Shown in pieces: positions 32,648 to 43,400 of a DNA stretch of 64,000 nucleotides. Source of the DNA: Salibacterium lacus (lineage in GTDB: Bacteria; Bacillota; Bacilli; Bacillales; Marinococcaceae); assembly GCF_042684865.1 (NCBI RefSeq), contig NZ_JBHUML010000002.1, forward strand, positions 496,001 through 560,000. Reading direction: 5' to 3'. A model generated the notes under the pieces. The model was not told the DNA's origin, ran no database searches, and worked only from the letters and a program-made list of their open reading frames with translations. Every line of letters begins with the position of its first letter. Within the stretch, counting starts at the first letter, position 1. Both the position numbers and the translations under genes were made by a program.

Positions 32648-33988
32648 TTAAAAGATAAGGTGGGCGCAGCCGATAATAATCGGCAGAGTGATAATGGTGC
32701 GTTCCAAAAAGATGAGCACCAGATCGGTAAAGCTGATCGGGAGTTTAGAAGCGAGCAGAAGACCGCCGACTTCCGACATGTAAATCAATTGCGTCACAGA
32801 AAGCGCAGCAATAACAAAACGTGTTAATTCGCTTTCGATCTCCGCTCCAAGAATGGAAGGAAGCAGCATGTCAGCAAAACCGACAAGCAGTGTTTCAGAC
32901 GCCTTTGCAGCTTCAGGAACCTGCAGAAGATCAAGAAGCGGAACAAACGGAGATCCAATGATAGCGAAGAACGGTGTGTTCTCTGCAATGACAACGGCTA
33001 TGGTACCAAGAGCCATCACAACCGGTAGAACACCGATCCACATATCAAGGACGTTTTTCACGCCCCCTGATAAAATCGAAGAAACTTTATTCCGGGCAGC
33101 TTTACGGGACGCTTCTTGAAATCCGTACTGAAACACATTCATCGATTGCGGACGCGTCTGCTCCTTGGAAACCGAACTCCCATCAGCGTAAAGATCCTTT
33201 TTCCGGGACAAAGGCGGTATTCTCGGCATAATCAATGCTGCGGCAAAACCTGCCACTACAATCGTCACGTAGTAAGGGATGATATAGGAAGTCAAATTCA
33301 TATCGGACAAAATGACGATACTGAACGTAATGGATACAACGGAAAAGGTTGTTCCAATGACGGCGGACTCCCGCTTCGAATAGTGTCCCTGTTCGTACTG
33401 CTGATTCGTTAACAGAACGCCGATCGTCCCATCACCCAGCCAGGACGCTGCACAGTCAATAGAGGACCTGCCGGGCAGCGTGAACAGAGGACGCATGATA
33501 GGTGATAACACCGCGCCGGAGAATTCCAGCAGGCCGAATTGAAGCAGTAACGGCAGAAAAAGCCCGGCAAATAAAAACACCGTAATCAAAAGAGGGATGA
33601 GAGATTCAAGCATCAAACCACCGGTAGCCCCTGATATGAGCCATTCCGGGCCTAAATCAAATACCACAATGACAGACAGAATAAAACCAAGGATACGAAT
33701 AAACAGCCAGGTGCGGTCGACAGCGAACAGTGATTTCATGAAATCACTTTCCGGAGGCCGCACCGCAGCAATCAGCGAACCAACCACCGCAATCCCTATA
33801 AAAAGAGAAGCAGCAACGGGAAGAACCGGTCCGGCCCATCTTTCCAGCAAACCGGCCAGGGCAGCTACCGGAATGGTGATCTCTCCGTCAATCCGCATCG
33901 GAATCATAAAGAGGAAAATACCAACCGCTGAAAACAAGAGAAAGCGTAAAGGTGACGTTTCTTTTTGTGTATGTGTGTTATTGTTCAT
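32648..33988 (-). CDS. YjiH family membrane protein (nucleoside-recognition/Gate domain)
   Basis: A 446-residue protein with about ten hydrophobic helices. The Gate-domain signature is visible twice: SSIDCAASWLGDGTIGVLLTNQQY in the first half and LLPSILGAEIESELTRFVIAALS in the second. This is the YjiH/SpmA-like nucleoside-recognition architecture, probably a small-solute or ion transporter; the substrate is unknown. ATG 33988 follows AGAGGTGG by 8 bases; a GTG 12 bases upstream overlaps that site. The 130-base leader holds repeated TGTATAAA sequences. It is followed on the minus strand only by a shared terminator. Confidence 0.85.
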   Translation of the reverse strand: MNNNTHTQKETSPLRFLLFSAVGIFLFMIPMRIDGEITIPVAALAGLLERWAGPVLPVAASLFIGIAVVGSLIAAVRPPESDFMKSLFAVDRTWLFIRILGFILSVIVVFDLGPEWLISGATGGLMLESLIPLLITVFLFAGLFLPLLLQFGLLEFSGAVLSPIMRPLFTLPGRSSIDCAASWLGDGTIGVLLTNQQYEQGHYSKRESAVIGTTFSVVSITFSIVILSDMNLTSYIIPYYVTIVVAGFAAALIMPRIPPLSRKKDLYADGSSVSKEQTRPQSMNVFQYGFQEASRKAARNKVSSILSGGVKNVLDMWIGVLPVVMALGTIAVVIAENTPFFAIIGSPFVPLLDLLQVPEAAKASETLLVGFADMLLPSILGAEIESELTRFVIAALSVTQLIYMSEVGGLLLASKLPISFTDLVLIFLERTIITLPIIIGCAHLIF

Positions 33989-34134
33989 TTCATGTTCCAC
34001 CTCTTACTTTATTAGCGTTGTTATTGTATAAATACATATCACAATGTATAAAATTACAAACGTAATTATATAGGAGGTGGGAACGGTATACAATAGGAAA
34101 TATAAATTTCAAACAATTACTGTGCGAAGTTACA

Positions 34135-34914
34135 TTACAAGACAGTAGAAAGATCTGTGAGAGACTGAATTTCATGGTCGAAATGAATACCATGCTCAGG
34201 TTCTTTTTCTGTGCGGTTGAGCCATACGCTTCGTATGTCCGCCTTATTGGCGCCGTCGATATCGGTCAAAAGGTTGTCACCGATCATGACTGCATCTTCC
34301 GGTGCGGCATCGAGCAGTCTTAAAGAGTGTCTGAAGATGGACGGATCCGGTTTGCCAAAACCAAACGCCCCGGAGACAACAATATAGTCAAAATAGGGGA
34401 CAAGCTGCGGGGTCATTTCCAGTTTGGTGTTCTGAAGCGAAGGCGCCCCGTTTGTAAGAAGCAGCAGATGATAGTCTTTTTTAAGCTCTGCCAGCATTTC
34501 AAATGTATCCGGATAAACATAGGGAAGGTGCCTGCGGTGATAAGGGAACCGCACCGCGAGACGGCTTCCAAGTTCTGCATTCTCGATACCGTGCCGGCGC
34601 AGGGATTCGATCCATGTTCTTTGTTGATAATCAGGCATTTCGCTGTTCATTTTGCGGAACCCTTTGTCTATTTTATCCGGGAATGTCCCCCAGAGACCTT
34701 CAAATGGGTTGATTCCGATTTGTTGAGTGAATGAGTAGGATTCGTATTCTGCATACAGCTGCTCTGCCGTTTCCCGTACAGTATTTTCAAATACTGCTGG
34801 ATCTACACCGGTTATCTCTCCGGCTTCCATACAGACCGCCCTTAATGCTTCCTTCACGCTTTTTTTATCCCACAGCAGAGTGTCATCCAAATCAAATAAT
34901 AGAGCATTTGCCAT
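34135..34914 (-). CDS. HAD family hydrolase, YfnB/YjjG type
   Basis: A 259-residue haloacid-dehalogenase-superfamily phosphatase. Motif I is LLFDLDDTLLWD (residues 5-16), motif II LLLLTNGAPSLQ, motif III Lys in GAFGFGKPDP, motif IV MIGDNLLTDIDGA. The helical cap of about residues 20-115 marks subfamily I (YjjG, YfnB), which includes nucleotide 5-prime phosphatases active on damaged or toxic nucleotides. The specific substrate is not readable here. AAAGGAG precedes the ATG on the minus strand. It is 147 bases upstream of the YjiH-type gene on the same strand, so cotranscription is possible. Confidence 0.88.
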   Translation of the reverse strand: MANALLFDLDDTLLWDKKSVKEALRAVCMEAGEITGVDPAVFENTVRETAEQLYAEYESYSFTQQIGINPFEGLWGTFPDKIDKGFRKMNSEMPDYQQRTWIESLRRHGIENAELGSRLAVRFPYHRRHLPYVYPDTFEMLAELKKDYHLLLLTNGAPSLQNTKLEMTPQLVPYFDYIVVSGAFGFGKPDPSIFRHSLRLLDAAPEDAVMIGDNLLTDIDGANKADIRSVWLNRTEKEPEHGIHFDHEIQSLTDLSTVL

Positions 34915-35216
34915 GATAGACTCTCCTTTCTTATTCTTTGTGTTATTATAACCTCCGAAGTCGGTTCAAGCATCAAAGAATTTTGACAGGGGTCTTTTCA
35001 TATAAAGGAAATGATGTACAATTATGATTAGACATTTGCCAGCTTCGGAATGCCTGATACTGTAAAAAAGCAGAAGAAGTTTCTTTCGATTGGCAGCAGA
35101 ACTGGATTAACGGATGTGTATCCGGTTACCCAAAAAATTTTTTGTACAAAATTACACCTGGTTTCTTCATATTTATCTACGTGGACGATGTGACCTTATT
35201 ATTAACTGCACAGCTT

Positions 35217-35245
35217 TTGAGAAGCCTTTACCCGCATGTTAAAAT
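35217..35245 (+). promoter_or_regulatory. odhAB: Sigma-A promoter of odhAB
   Basis: TTGAGA, 17 bases, TAAAAT lies about 150 bases before odhA. The region 34915-35396 has no credible gene; it holds this promoter and a leader without an obvious riboswitch. A second weak -10-like TACAAT occurs at about 35016. Confidence 0.65.
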
Positions 35246-35396
35246 AAATTGTAGCGTTAAAGAAAGAAATGAAGCAGGTTTGTAACTAGTGAGAGGGGGG
35301 AGTGGAAAACATCCGCCTTGTATACTGTCATCATGCCAAATCATCTACATATTTTTCAAAATCCAACTATCACGTACCATTTGGAGGTAGAGCCAG

Positions 35397-38237
35397 ATGA
35401 GCAAAAACGAAGCCAGGCAGGAACCATGGGAAGAATTTTTTGGTCCGAACCTGGGCTACTTAATGGACCTTTATGAACAATACAAAGAAAACCCGGAGTC
35501 AGTTGATGAAGAAACACGGAAGTGGTTTGACACCTACGGAGCTCCTAAAGAACAAACCATGCATACGAATGAAGCAGTCATGCCGGCATCTTCTGACTCA
35601 ACAGCGTCGGAAAGAGACATCATCAATAAAACAGCAGCTGCTGTAAAACTGGCAGATAATATCAGAATCCACGGGCATCTTTCAGCTGATGTTAATCCAC
35701 TTCAGGAACCCGGCGGTGAGACATCATTTCTGAAAAGTGAAGAATACGGCTTATCGGAAGAAGATCTCGAGCGGATGCCTGCTGATTTATTCTGTCCGGA
35801 TGCACCTGACCATATTGAAAACGGACTGGAAGCGGTGAACCACTTAAAGAGAATGTACACGAGATCGATTACGTTTGAATTCGATCATGTTCATGACGTG
35901 GAAGAACACCAGTGGCTGAATAAGCAGGTGGAATCAGGCGGGATATATCAATCCCTTTCTGAGGAAAAACGGAGAAAAGCGCTACAGAGTCTCACCAATG
36001 TAGAAAGTTTTGAACAGTTCGTCCACAAAACATTTACAGGACAGAAACGTTTTTCGATTGAAGGGTTGGACACTCTCGTTCCCATGCTGGATGATTTTTC
36101 TGAAGATACCATTAAGGACGGAGCCCAGGATGTGATGATCGGCATGGCCCACCGCGGCCGGCTGAGTGTACTTGCTCACGTTCTCGGTAAACCTTATGAT
36201 CTTATTTTTTCAGAGTTTCAGCATGCACCGAATAAAGATCTTGTTCCGTCCGAAGGGTCTATCGGAATCAATTACGGATGGACAGGGGATGTAAAATACC
36301 ATCTCGGTGCCCACAAAAAAGTGGAGCAGGAAACGTTTGAATCCCGAATCACTCTGGCTAACAATCCGAGCCACCTTGAGTTTGTCAATCCGGTGGTTGA
36401 AGGGTATGCCCGGGCTTCCCAGGATGACAATTCCCGTCCCGGCTTCCCGCAGCAGGATACTTCAAGAGCAGCAGCTGTGCTGATTCACGGCGACGCTGCG
36501 TTTCCGGGAGAAGGCATTGTGACAGAAACACTGAATATGAGCCGTCTGAAAGGATACCAGACAGGAGGTACCCTGCACATTATTGCCAACAACCAGCTTG
36601 GTTTTACCACAGATACTCATGATTCCAGATCAACAACTTATGCCAGTGACCCTGCAAAAGGTTTTGAAATTCCTATCGTTCATGTCAATGCAGATGATCC
36701 TGACGCCTGTATGGCAGCTGTGAAGCTGGCTTATGAGTACAGAGATCGTTTCAGCAAAGATTTTCTGATTGATTTAATCGGCTACCGCAGATTCGGCCAC
36801 AATGAAATGGACGAGCCGGCATCGACACAGCCGCATATGTACGAGGTGATTAAACAGCATCCAACCGTACGGAAAGTCTATGCGGATGAACTCGAAAAAG
36901 AAAACATCATGAGCAGCGAAGAAGCCGACAAAATGAAAGAGGATGCCCAGCAGTTCTTATCCTCCCAGTATGAAAAAGTAGCTGACGCCATGCAGGGAGA
37001 GCCTCAGGAAGAAGAGATTCCAGAAGAAGTGGAACGCAGACTTCCTGCTGTTGATACCTCGTATGATGCTGACGAACTGAAACAGATTAATGAAGAACTG
37101 ATTACATGGCCGGAAGGATTCAGTGTCTTCCCGAAACTGAAAAAAATACTGGAACGCCGCCATGGGCAGCTTGAAGAAGGCGGAAAAGTTGACTGGGCCC
37201 ATGCAGAAACACTTGCGTATGCCACTATTATTGCCGACGGGACGCCGGTACGCCTCACCGGACAGGATACCCAGCGCGGAACATTTGCACAGCGCCATCT
37301 CGTGCTGCATGACTACAAAAACGGAGATATTTATTCGCCGCTTCACACACTCTCTAAGGCGGATGCCTCCTTTGCGATTTACAACAGCCCGCTTTCCGAG
37401 GCTTCCATTGTCGGTTTTGAATACGGATATAATGTTCACGAACCGAGCTCCCTTGTTTTGTGGGAAGCGCAGTTTGGGGACTTTGCCAATGCCGCTCAGG
37501 TAATTTTTGATCAGTTCATTTCCGCCGGCCGTGCAAAGTGGGGACAGAAATCCGGCATTGTATTTCTGCTTCCGCATGCCTATGAAGGGCAGGGCCCGGA
37601 ACACTCCAGCGCGCGGCTGGAACGTTTCCTGACACTGGCTGCTGAGAACAACTGGAATGTAGCAAATCTTACAAGTTCAGCTCAGTACTTCCATCTCCTG
37701 CGCCGGCAGGCTGCGACACTTGGAACAGAAGAAATGAGACCACTCGTGCTTATGACACCAAAGAGCCTTCTTCGGAACCAGAATGTTGCGTCTGCACCGG
37801 AAGAATTGACCAATGAATCCTTTCATCCGGTAATGGAAGAACCACTGACCGGAAAAGACAAAGACAGCGTGAAGCGGATTATTTTTGCTTCCGGTAAAAT
37901 AGCTGTCGATCTTCATGAAGCAATAGATGAAGATAACGTCCCGGACTGGGTGCACATTATCCGGGTGGAAGAATTGTATCCTTTCCCAGAAGAAGAAATA
38001 CAGCAAATTCTGGCACGATATCCGAATGTCAAGGAGATACGCTGGGTACAGGAAGAACCAAAAAACATGGGAGCCTGGAGTTATATTCAGCCGTTTCTGC
38101 GCGGTATCGCACCGGAACATGCAGAAACCGGTTATATTGGAAGAAAAAGACGCTCCAGTCCGTCTGAAGGCGATCCAAAAGCACACAAGAAAGAACAAAG
38201 CCGTATCATTAACAATGCCCTGACAGGAAAAGAATAA
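35397..38237 (+). CDS. odhA: 2-oxoglutarate dehydrogenase E1 component
   Basis: A 946-residue thiamine-diphosphate-dependent E1 subunit, which decarboxylates 2-oxoglutarate and transfers succinyl to lipoyl-E2. The N-terminal segment WEEFFGPNLGYLMDLYEQY is the E2-binding region; MIGMAHRGRLSVLAHVLGKP, then HGDAAFPGEGIVTETLNMS and IIANNQLGFTT (TPP and Mg binding), and the C-terminal RWVQEEPKNMGAW are diagnostic. The length matches B. subtilis OdhA. GGAGG lies 9-10 bases before the ATG. odhB follows after 13 bases; E3 is encoded elsewhere, as is usual. Confidence 0.97.
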   Translation: MSKNEARQEPWEEFFGPNLGYLMDLYEQYKENPESVDEETRKWFDTYGAPKEQTMHTNEAVMPASSDSTASERDIINKTAAAVKLADNIRIHGHLSADVNPLQEPGGETSFLKSEEYGLSEEDLERMPADLFCPDAPDHIENGLEAVNHLKRMYTRSITFEFDHVHDVEEHQWLNKQVESGGIYQSLSEEKRRKALQSLTNVESFEQFVHKTFTGQKRFSIEGLDTLVPMLDDFSEDTIKDGAQDVMIGMAHRGRLSVLAHVLGKPYDLIFSEFQHAPNKDLVPSEGSIGINYGWTGDVKYHLGAHKKVEQETFESRITLANNPSHLEFVNPVVEGYARASQDDNSRPGFPQQDTSRAAAVLIHGDAAFPGEGIVTETLNMSRLKGYQTGGTLHIIANNQLGFTTDTHDSRSTTYASDPAKGFEIPIVHVNADDPDACMAAVKLAYEYRDRFSKDFLIDLIGYRRFGHNEMDEPASTQPHMYEVIKQHPTVRKVYADELEKENIMSSEEADKMKEDAQQFLSSQYEKVADAMQGEPQEEEIPEEVERRLPAVDTSYDADELKQINEELITWPEGFSVFPKLKKILERRHGQLEEGGKVDWAHAETLAYATIIADGTPVRLTGQDTQRGTFAQRHLVLHDYKNGDIYSPLHTLSKADASFAIYNSPLSEASIVGFEYGYNVHEPSSLVLWEAQFGDFANAAQVIFDQFISAGRAKWGQKSGIVFLLPHAYEGQGPEHSSARLERFLTLAAENNWNVANLTSSAQYFHLLRRQAATLGTEEMRPLVLMTPKSLLRNQNVASAPEELTNESFHPVMEEPLTGKDKDSVKRIIFASGKIAVDLHEAIDEDNVPDWVHIIRVEELYPFPEEEIQQILARYPNVKEIRWVQEEPKNMGAWSYIQPFLRGIAPEHAETGYIGRKRRSSPSEGDPKAHKKEQSRIINNALTGKE

Positions 38238-38250
38238 GGAGGACTCATTC

Positions 38251-39540
38251 ATGGCGGAAATTAAAGTACCAGAGCTTGCGGAATCCATTACCGAAGGAAC
38301 AATTGCAGAATGGCTGAAACAGCCGGGCGATGCAGTCGAAAAAGGTGAAAACATTGCTGAGCTTGAAACCGACAAAATCAATGTGGAGATAACATCCGAA
38401 TATACCGGTGTCATCCAGGATTTGTCCAAAGAAGCAGGTGAGACGGTGGAAGTAGGCGATGTTATCGGTCACATCGATGAAAACGGACAAGCATCCGGAT
38501 CTGCCGGAAGCAGTGCTGCGTCTGCAGAAGAAAGTGCACCGGAGAAAGCTCCGGAAAAAGCAGCAGAACCGGCCGAAACAACATCAGCAGCAGAAGAAGA
38601 AAGCAGTGACGAACCGGATGACAATTCCGGAGAACGCCCTGTAGCATCTCCTGCAGCACGTAAAATGGCCAGAGAAAAAGGTCTGGATTTAAATGCAGTA
38701 CCGACGAAAGATCCTATGGGACGGGTCAGAAAAGAAGATGTAGAAAACTATGAAAGCAATAAAGCCGCAGCTTCTTCCGCCAAACAGCAGACATCAGCCA
38801 AGGAAAGCGCTCCGGCACCAAAAGATGAATTTGATGGAAAACCGGTGGAACGCAAAAGAATGTCAAGACGCCGTCAGACGATTGCCAGCCGGCTTGTTGA
38901 TGTGCAGCAGAATACAGCAATGCTCTCCACATTTAATGAAATTGATATGAGTGCCGTCATGGATATCCGTAAGCGCTGGAAAGAAACATTCCAAGAGCAG
39001 CATGACGTCCGGCTCGGTTTCATGTCTTTCTTTACTAAAGCAGTGATCGCCGCCCTTAAACAGTTCCCGCTTCTCAATGCCGAAATTGACGGCAATGAAG
39101 TTATTGAAAAGCAGTTCTATGACATTGGTATGGCTGTCTCCACTGAAGATGGTCTCGTTGTGCCTGTTGTAAGAGAAGCGGACCGTAAGTCGTTTGCTGA
39201 ACTGGAACAGGAAGTCATGGATCTTTCTCTGAAAGCACGCGACAATAAACTGGGACTGAAAGACCTGCAGGGAGGTTCCTTCACGATTACAAACGGCGGT
39301 GTGTTTGGATCACTGCTCTCGACGCCGATTTTGAATGCTCCGCAGGTTGGTATACTCGGCATGCACAAGATTCAATGGCGCCCGGTAGCCATCGATCAGG
39401 AAAACATGGAAAACCGGCCGATGATGTACATCGCGCTGTCTTATGACCACCGTATCGTAGACGGTAAAGAAGCCGTCAGCTTCCTTGTTAAAATCAAAGA
39501 ACTTCTTGAAAATCCGGAATCCCTTATGCTCGAAGGCTGA
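38251..39540 (+). CDS. odhB: 2-oxoglutarate dehydrogenase E2 component (dihydrolipoyl succinyltransferase)
   Basis: A 429-residue E2 with one lipoyl domain (Lys42 in LETDKINVE), an Ala/Glu-rich linker (about 80-130), the E3/E1-binding domain ASPAARKMAREKGLDLNAV, a second linker, and the catalytic domain ending in YDHRIVDGKEAVSFL with the active-site His and Asp. It forms the 24-mer core of the complex. AAGGAGG precedes the ATG and the gene is 13 bases after odhA, so the two are one operon closed by a terminator. Confidence 0.97.
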   Translation: MAEIKVPELAESITEGTIAEWLKQPGDAVEKGENIAELETDKINVEITSEYTGVIQDLSKEAGETVEVGDVIGHIDENGQASGSAGSSAASAEESAPEKAPEKAAEPAETTSAAEEESSDEPDDNSGERPVASPAARKMAREKGLDLNAVPTKDPMGRVRKEDVENYESNKAAASSAKQQTSAKESAPAPKDEFDGKPVERKRMSRRRQTIASRLVDVQQNTAMLSTFNEIDMSAVMDIRKRWKETFQEQHDVRLGFMSFFTKAVIAALKQFPLLNAEIDGNEVIEKQFYDIGMAVSTEDGLVVPVVREADRKSFAELEQEVMDLSLKARDNKLGLKDLQGGSFTITNGGVFGSLLSTPILNAPQVGILGMHKIQWRPVAIDQENMENRPMMYIALSYDHRIVDGKEAVSFLVKIKELLENPESLMLEG

Positions 39541-39548
39541 TATATCCC

Positions 39549-39584
39549 AAAAAGAGCTGTCCTGAAATGGGCAGCTCTTTTTTG
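39549..39584 (+). terminator. Terminator of odhAB
   Basis: A stem of about 12 bp (AAAAGAGCTG with CAGCTCTTTT) lies 8 bases after the odhB stop, ending in TTTTTT. The stretch 39585-39841 beyond it holds AT-rich promoter-like sequence and nothing else I can name. Confidence 0.88.
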
Positions 39585-39841
39585 TTGAATGCTTTTTCAC
39601 AGCATACTTGGGGCGGGGAAACGAGTGGTGTTTCCATTCACCCATGACTATTTTTCAATCTATATCAATCTTTTATATAAGTGACATATATCGATGAAAA
39701 GCCACATCACTCGATGAATGGATAATACATAAAAATAAATTAAAATTACTCCTTGTATCTATTGATAAATACGTGTATCTCTGTGTTATAATCATAGTAC
39801 ACAAATCATTTGAGACGATTTACAAGGGGGAGGTCCTGAAA

Positions 39842-40153
39842 ATGAACCGCATTAATTTGGACAAAAAATCGGCAGCATGGATAAGTAAAAATGGTGGTGT
39901 AGTGTGCTTGTATCCATTTTATCCTTTCAGTCATAATAAAGAGCGCGGACCTCTGGACGTTATGATGTCATTTGAAAGTCCTGTAACAGAAATGGATTAT
40001 GAAGCAAAGACCTGCCACAGCGGGGCCGTACTTTATATTCATCGTGATCTGGAGATTAAACGGGAGCTTCGCATCAGAATCAACGGATTCGGACCGTTTC
40101 AACATCTCAGCTGTTCAGGGATCAAGCATTTCAAGAAGAAATCAGGAGCCTGA
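39842..40153 (+). CDS. Small protein resembling CC/Se-motif (HesB-like) family
   Basis: A 103-residue protein. The pattern INLDKKSAAWISKNGGVVCL, followed by a central variable part and then GAVLYIHRDL and IRINGFGPFQHLSCSGI, resembles the small HesB/CC-Se motif proteins (helix, KKGG turn, VYI strand, GF.F..L...GI ending). The signature CC or C-Sec pair itself is missing; the only cysteines are Cys23, Cys59 and Cys91 (approximate). If related, it has lost the redox motif. Assignment is tentative and from pattern memory. GGGGGAGG is about 8 bases before ATG 39842, favoured over an upstream in-frame ATG without a site. Confidence 0.6.
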   Translation: MNRINLDKKSAAWISKNGGVVCLYPFYPFSHNKERGPLDVMMSFESPVTEMDYEAKTCHSGAVLYIHRDLEIKRELRIRINGFGPFQHLSCSGIKHFKKKSGA

Positions 40154-40229
40154 AAATTGTTAAAAAACAAAGATTTCTGATTCCAGGCGGAAATCAGAGG
40201 GGATGTTGTCTCGGTTATTCCCTCGTGAA

Positions 40230-40267
40230 AAAGACTGTTCCTGCATAGGCGGGGGCAGTCTTTTTTT
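40230..40267 (+). terminator. Terminator before addB
   Basis: AAAGACTG and CAGTCTTT pair around an 18-base loop with extra G-C potential, followed by TTTT. Confidence 0.7.
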
Positions 40268-40358
40268 ACGCGGCCGGCAGTACCATACAGCAGCGTGATT
40301 CCGTCCTTCATACGTCAAGACTTTATCTTTCCTTCATATTTGTATAAAATAAAAAAAG

Positions 40359-40372
40359 CGAACATATGATTT
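40359..40372. promoter_or_regulatory. Possible LexA (SOS) box upstream of addB
   Basis: CGAACATATGATTT matches the Bacillus SOS box CGAACRNRYGTTYC at 12 of 14 positions. A perfect TATAAT lies at 40383-40388, so the site would overlap the promoter's -35 to spacer region, where a repressor would act. Confidence 0.35.
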
Positions 40373-40414
40373 CCGTTGGTGTTATAATACCTCAAGAAGT
40401 CAGGGGGAAAAATC

Positions 40415-43400
40415 ATGACCGTGCGTTTTTTTACTGGAAGAACAGGGACAGGGAAGACGTCCGCCATTCACAGTGAGATGATTCATTCATTGCAGAACAA
40501 AACGGCACCGGATGCGTCTATTATCTATCTTGTGCCGGATCAGATGACCTTTCAGGCAGAACAGAATCTCGTTTCAGCATTAGGTGACGGATTTACCAAT
40601 CTAAAAGTGCTGAGTTTTTCCCGTATGGCCTGGAACGTACTGCAGGAAACCGGCGGCATCACCCGCACGTATCTGCAGCAGCACGGGATTCATGTACTGA
40701 TTCGTAAGATTATTGAAGAAAATAAAGAAAAATTCCGTCTGTATGAGTCCGCTGCCGGCAAATCCGGCTTTATCGAGCAGATGGAACAGTTTATAACTGA
40801 ATGCAAACGACAGATGGTATCCATGCCGGGACTTTATGAAAAATTGGAGGAACTCGATAACAAAGAGGAAAAAACCGGCCGGGACAACGTGCTTTCCGAT
40901 AAAATTCACGACATCCTGACCATCTGGGAAAATACCGAGGAAGTTCTCAAAGGACAGTATGCCGGTGCAGAAGATTACCTGCAGCTGCTGGCGGAAAAGG
41001 TGAAAGACGCTGCGTTTCTGCAGGATGCCGATATTTATATTGACGGCTTTCATTCCTTTACACCACAGGAATACAACGTATTGCAGTCTCTTTTTCAATC
41101 TTGTTCCCATATGACCATCGCGTTGACGATGGACCGGCCTGAGCCTGAGCAGACACCGTCGATGCTTGACTTGTTTTATCAACCAGAGCGTACCTATCAA
41201 AAATTGTCGGCCCTGGCCGGGGAGATAATGTCGGACGAAGGGCAGACCATTCATTTTTCTGTGAACCGGAAACACCACAGCAGAGGACTTTTTCATCTGG
41301 AACAGGCCTTTGAAAAAAGACCCGTACAACCGAGTGTGGCCGGTAACGACATTCATCTTGCAACAGCGGTAAACCGGCGGACAGAAATCGAAGCCGCTGC
41401 TCGTGAAATTAATGAGCTCGTCCGAAGCGGATACCGTTATAAAGACATTGCCGTTGTGAGCCGCAATTCGATGGACTACAGCGAAATGATGCAGTCTGTA
41501 TTCCGCGATTACGATATTCCTTTATTCATGGATGAAAAACGCCCGATGCTCAACCATCCGGTGGTCGAATGCCTTCGTTCCTCCCTGGAAGCCCTGTCGC
41601 TTCGATGGAGATACGAACCATTGTTCCGGGTATGGAAAACGGATATGTTTTTTGACTTGGATGAAGACTGGAGGCAGGCAAAAGAAGAGCTTGATCGTCT
41701 GGAGAATTATGTTCTGGCATACGGTGTTCAGGAAAAACACTGGAAGCAGGAAGAAGACTGGTCCTATACGAAAGCACAAACCACTTCAGAAGAAGGTGCT
41801 AAAGCCGTGCAGGACGTTTCTGCGGAAGAGCAGTTGAACCACTCCAGAAGACGCTTCGCATCCCCGCTTTTAAAGCTTGAAAAGGAGATGAAAAAAGCTA
41901 AAACAGTAAAAGACTACTGCGTCGTCCTGTATACCTTTATGGAAGAGCTTTCGATTGCTGAGAAAATTGAAAAGGTACGGGATGAGGATCTCGCAAAACA
42001 GGACCTGTCCAAAGCGGGCGAACATGATCAGGTTTGGAACGCGGTCATGGATTTACTCGATCAGATGGTGGAAATGGCAGGAGAGGAGAACGTTTCATTT
42101 GATACATTTTATCAAATGATGGAAACCGGTTTTCATTCCATGTCTTTTGCGATTGTTCCTCCAGCGGTCGACCAGGTGACCGCCGCTGACATGGAACGTT
42201 CCCGTGTAGGAGACGTCCGTGTCTGCTTCATTCTCGGAGTGAATGAGGGGATTCTGCCCGCCTCCTTTGAAGAAGAAGGTCTATTATCGGATGAAGAGCG
42301 GCAGTGGTTTGCTCGCGAAGGTATAGAACTTGCTGATGATGCGGGAACAAGACTGTTGAATGAATCTTTTCTCATTTACCGGGCCCTCACCCTTCCTCGT
42401 GAGAAACTGTATATCAGCCGGCCGCTGGCAGATGAAGAAGGGCAGTCGCTGCAGACGTCGAGACTCATCACTCAGCTCCAGAGCCTGTTTCCCGAGCTTG
42501 AAGATAAGCTCCTCTATAATGAACCACAGGAGTATCCGGAAGAGGAACAGGAGGCTTTTGCCGGCGCCAACCGGAAAACCCGCTCCTTTTTGACGTACCA
42601 GCTGCAGCGCTGGAAACAGGGCTATCCTGTAGCTCCTGTCTGGTGGGAGGTTTACAACTGGTTCACTGCCAATGCCGGTCGTTCCTCTGTCCAGATGATG
42701 GTCAACAGCTTGTTTTTTACGAATAAAGCAGAGCCCGTTCCCCCGCAGTTGACGAAGCAGCTCTACGGTGAGACGCTGAAAACAAGCGTTTCAAGGTTCG
42801 AACAGTTCGAGTCCTGTGCGTTTGCCCAATTTGCATCCTACGGCCTTCGTCTTCGGGAACGTGAACTGTACAAACTGGAAGCCCCTGACATCGGGCAGTT
42901 ATTTCACGGAGCACTGAAAGAAATGAGCGAACAGGTCCAGAAATCCGGACAAGAATGGGGCAGCCTCTCGAGAGAAGAATGCCGCTCCTATGCAAAACAG
43001 TCTGTCGGACGTGTTGTACCATCGATACAAAAAGAAATCCTGCTGAGCAGCAGCCGCTACCGTTATCTGCAGCAAAAGCTTGAAAACACCGTCGTCCGGG
43101 CGGCTGATATTCTGCGGCAGCAGGCCGGCGTGTCAGGGTTCACACCGATGGGACTGGAACTTGGATTTGGTCCGGGAGAAACACTGCCTCCGCTCAGCTT
43201 CACCTTATCAGACGGCACGAAAATGGAAGTCGCGGGCCGCATCGACCGTGTGGATGGCGCCGAAGGAGAAGACGGCTTCTATGTCCGGATTATCGACTAT
43301 AAATCCGGAGCCAAGGATATCCGCCTGTCTGAAGTGTATTACGGTCTGGCGCTGCAGATGCTCGTGTATCTCGATGTGGTGCTTTCCTTTTCGGAAGAAT

